From assembly GCF_006345815.1 (NCBI RefSeq), contig NZ_VCIG01000015.1, positions 1 to 64,000 of the forward strand: 64,000 bases of DNA. The letters run 5' to 3'. Below the pieces are notes generated by a model. That model worked only from the letters and a program-made list of their open reading frames with translations, was not told the DNA's origin and did no database searches. Below are positions 63,132 to 64,000 of this stretch, in pieces. The position numbers and the translations under genes were made by a program. This stretch comes from Ochrobactrum sp. CGA5. Its GTDB lineage: Bacteria > Pseudomonadota > Alphaproteobacteria > Rhizobiales > Rhizobiaceae. Position 1 is the stretch's first letter. Every line of letters starts with the position of its first letter.

Positions 63132-64000
63132 ATGATGAGACATATAATCTTCGGTGGCGATGGATTTGTCGGACGTTATCTCGTTCCAAAGCTCCTTGCC
63201 GACGGTCATGAGGTCATTGTCGCGGATATCGTGAAAAGCGATCTGCCGCACTATGCTGACGCCGCTTACATTACAACCGATGTGACCGACCCTGAAGCGA
63301 TCCTTAGGCTGGGCATCCATGCAGACGACATAGTCTATAATCTGTCTGCCAAGATGCTCTCGCCAATTCAGCTCCGGGCGCGGCGTCACGATTTCTTCTT
63401 TCCCGTAAATTATTACGGTACAGAGAACATAATCAAGGCGATGGATGCGGCGGACGCCAACAACCTCGTCCATTTCACCACCGATATGGTTTACGGACAT
63501 ACCTATGTCTGGCCGCAGAAAGAAGATCACCCATGCAAGCCGCTTGGCGAGTACGGACTCTCCAAACTGAAAACCGAAGAGCTCGCCGTTGAATGGCGCG
63601 AGCGGGGCATGAACATTTCCCTGTTTCGTCCTCGCCTTATTATCGGTCCGGGCCGCCTCGGTATTCTGGAAAAACTGTTCAAGCTGATTGATCACAATCT
63701 ACCAGTACCGATGATCGGGGCAGGCAGGAATCCCTATCAGTTTATTTCGGTGTTCGACTGCGCGGAGGCGGCGCGGGCAGCTTTCAAGGCGGGCGTTCCC
63801 AATGAGGTCTATAATCTCGGTTCGCTCAATCCTCCTCCCGTCCGTAAACTGCTTGGCGGTCTGATCAGCCATGCAAGATCAAAATCTATTCTATTGCCAA
63901 CGCCAGCCTGGGCGGTGAAACGCGCGCTGGACCTGCTCGACTGGATGAACATGCCGATCATGGACCCGGAGCAATATCTGATTGCTGATGAAATGTGTGT
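63132..64000 (+). CDS. NAD-dependent epimerase/dehydratase (3' end beyond window)
   Basis: At least 289 residues of an extended short-chain dehydrogenase; the end lies outside the window. The cofactor motif is HIIFGGDGFVGRYLVPKLLA (residues 4-23). The TTDMVYGHTYVWPQKEDHPC stretch holds the catalytic region, followed by the YxxxK motif in GEYGLSKLKTEELAVEWRER. FRPRLIIGPGRLGILEKLFK is the usual substrate-side segment. It is larger than DprE2, the partner of DprE1 in mycobacteria, but could perform an equivalent reduction or make a sugar nucleotide. The start may be ATG 63132 or 63135. Confidence 0.75.
   Translation, partial: MMRHIIFGGDGFVGRYLVPKLLADGHEVIVADIVKSDLPHYADAAYITTDVTDPEAILRLGIHADDIVYNLSAKMLSPIQLRARRHDFFFPVNYYGTENIIKAMDAADANNLVHFTTDMVYGHTYVWPQKEDHPCKPLGEYGLSKLKTEELAVEWRERGMNISLFRPRLIIGPGRLGILEKLFKLIDHNLPVPMIGAGRNPYQFISVFDCAEAARAAFKAGVPNEVYNLGSLNPPPVRKLLGGLISHARSKSILLPTPAWAVKRALDLLDWMNMPIMDPEQYLIADEMC

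Overview
The window looks like a piece of a Brucellaceae (Brucella/Ochrobactrum group, Rhizobiales) genome. It carries an erythritol locus arranged as in that group, a rhizobial-type thu trehalose/maltose operon, the N-acetylglutaminylglutamine amide (NAGGN) osmoprotectant genes, a cobalamin riboswitch ahead of nrdHIEF, and copies of a dispersed palindromic intergenic repeat. Species-level assignment is inference. About 95% of the window is coding. No tRNA, rRNA, CRISPR array, insertion sequence or prophage was seen.

1-13.0 kb, polyol catabolism: eryA and a truncated eryB run leftwards. Divergent from them run a 32-codon candidate small gene, a DUF2291 lipoprotein-type gene and a ribose-class ABC importer (eryE, eryF, eryG). 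A DeoR regulator, a second FGGY kinase (LyxK-like) and a second GlpD-like flavin dehydrogenase follow, a paralogous copy of the kinase-plus-dehydrogenase logic of eryAB. 13.2-17.7 kb, carnitine/betaine: a ChoX-type binding protein, a GlxA/CdhR-type AraC regulator, a beta-keto acid cleavage enzyme and a carnitine dehydrogenase-thioesterase fusion. Together these would turn L-carnitine into glycine betaine. 17.7-21.5 kb: a CecR-type TetR regulator with a 24-bp palindrome in its own promoter heads a ybhG/ybhF/ybhR-like efflux operon.

21.5-29.2 kb is mixed: an MFS exporter, an aldo/keto reductase and a divergent LysR regulator, an SbmA/YddA-type ABC transporter, a RES-Xre toxin-antitoxin pair with an operator, and a CDF metal exporter. 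29.3-36.8 kb is thuR plus thuEFGKAB with two LacI-type operator candidates exactly 20 bp apart. 36.8-39.5 kb is an iron-dependent alcohol dehydrogenase with a permease. 40.0-43.8 kb is a SoxR locus: soxR itself plus two textbook SoxR promoters (19-bp spacer), one before a cytochrome c gene and one before an MFS-DoxX operon. A decayed SDR pseudogene then precedes the cobalamin riboswitch and nrdHIEF (44.3-48.7 kb).

48.8-59.7 kb contains the three NAGGN genes (M42 peptidase, amidotransferase, GNAT/ATP-grasp synthetase), with a complete peptide ABC importer and a GntR regulator lying between the peptidase and the biosynthetic pair. The importer includes a permease-ATPase fusion. 59.9-64.0 kb is a cell-envelope cluster: a HAD-UbiA fusion, a DprE1-like flavoprotein, an SMR-type small membrane protein and a truncated NAD-dependent epimerase. 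It resembles the route to polyprenyl-phospho-pentose donors known from mycobacteria, and it is the least ordinary part of the window.
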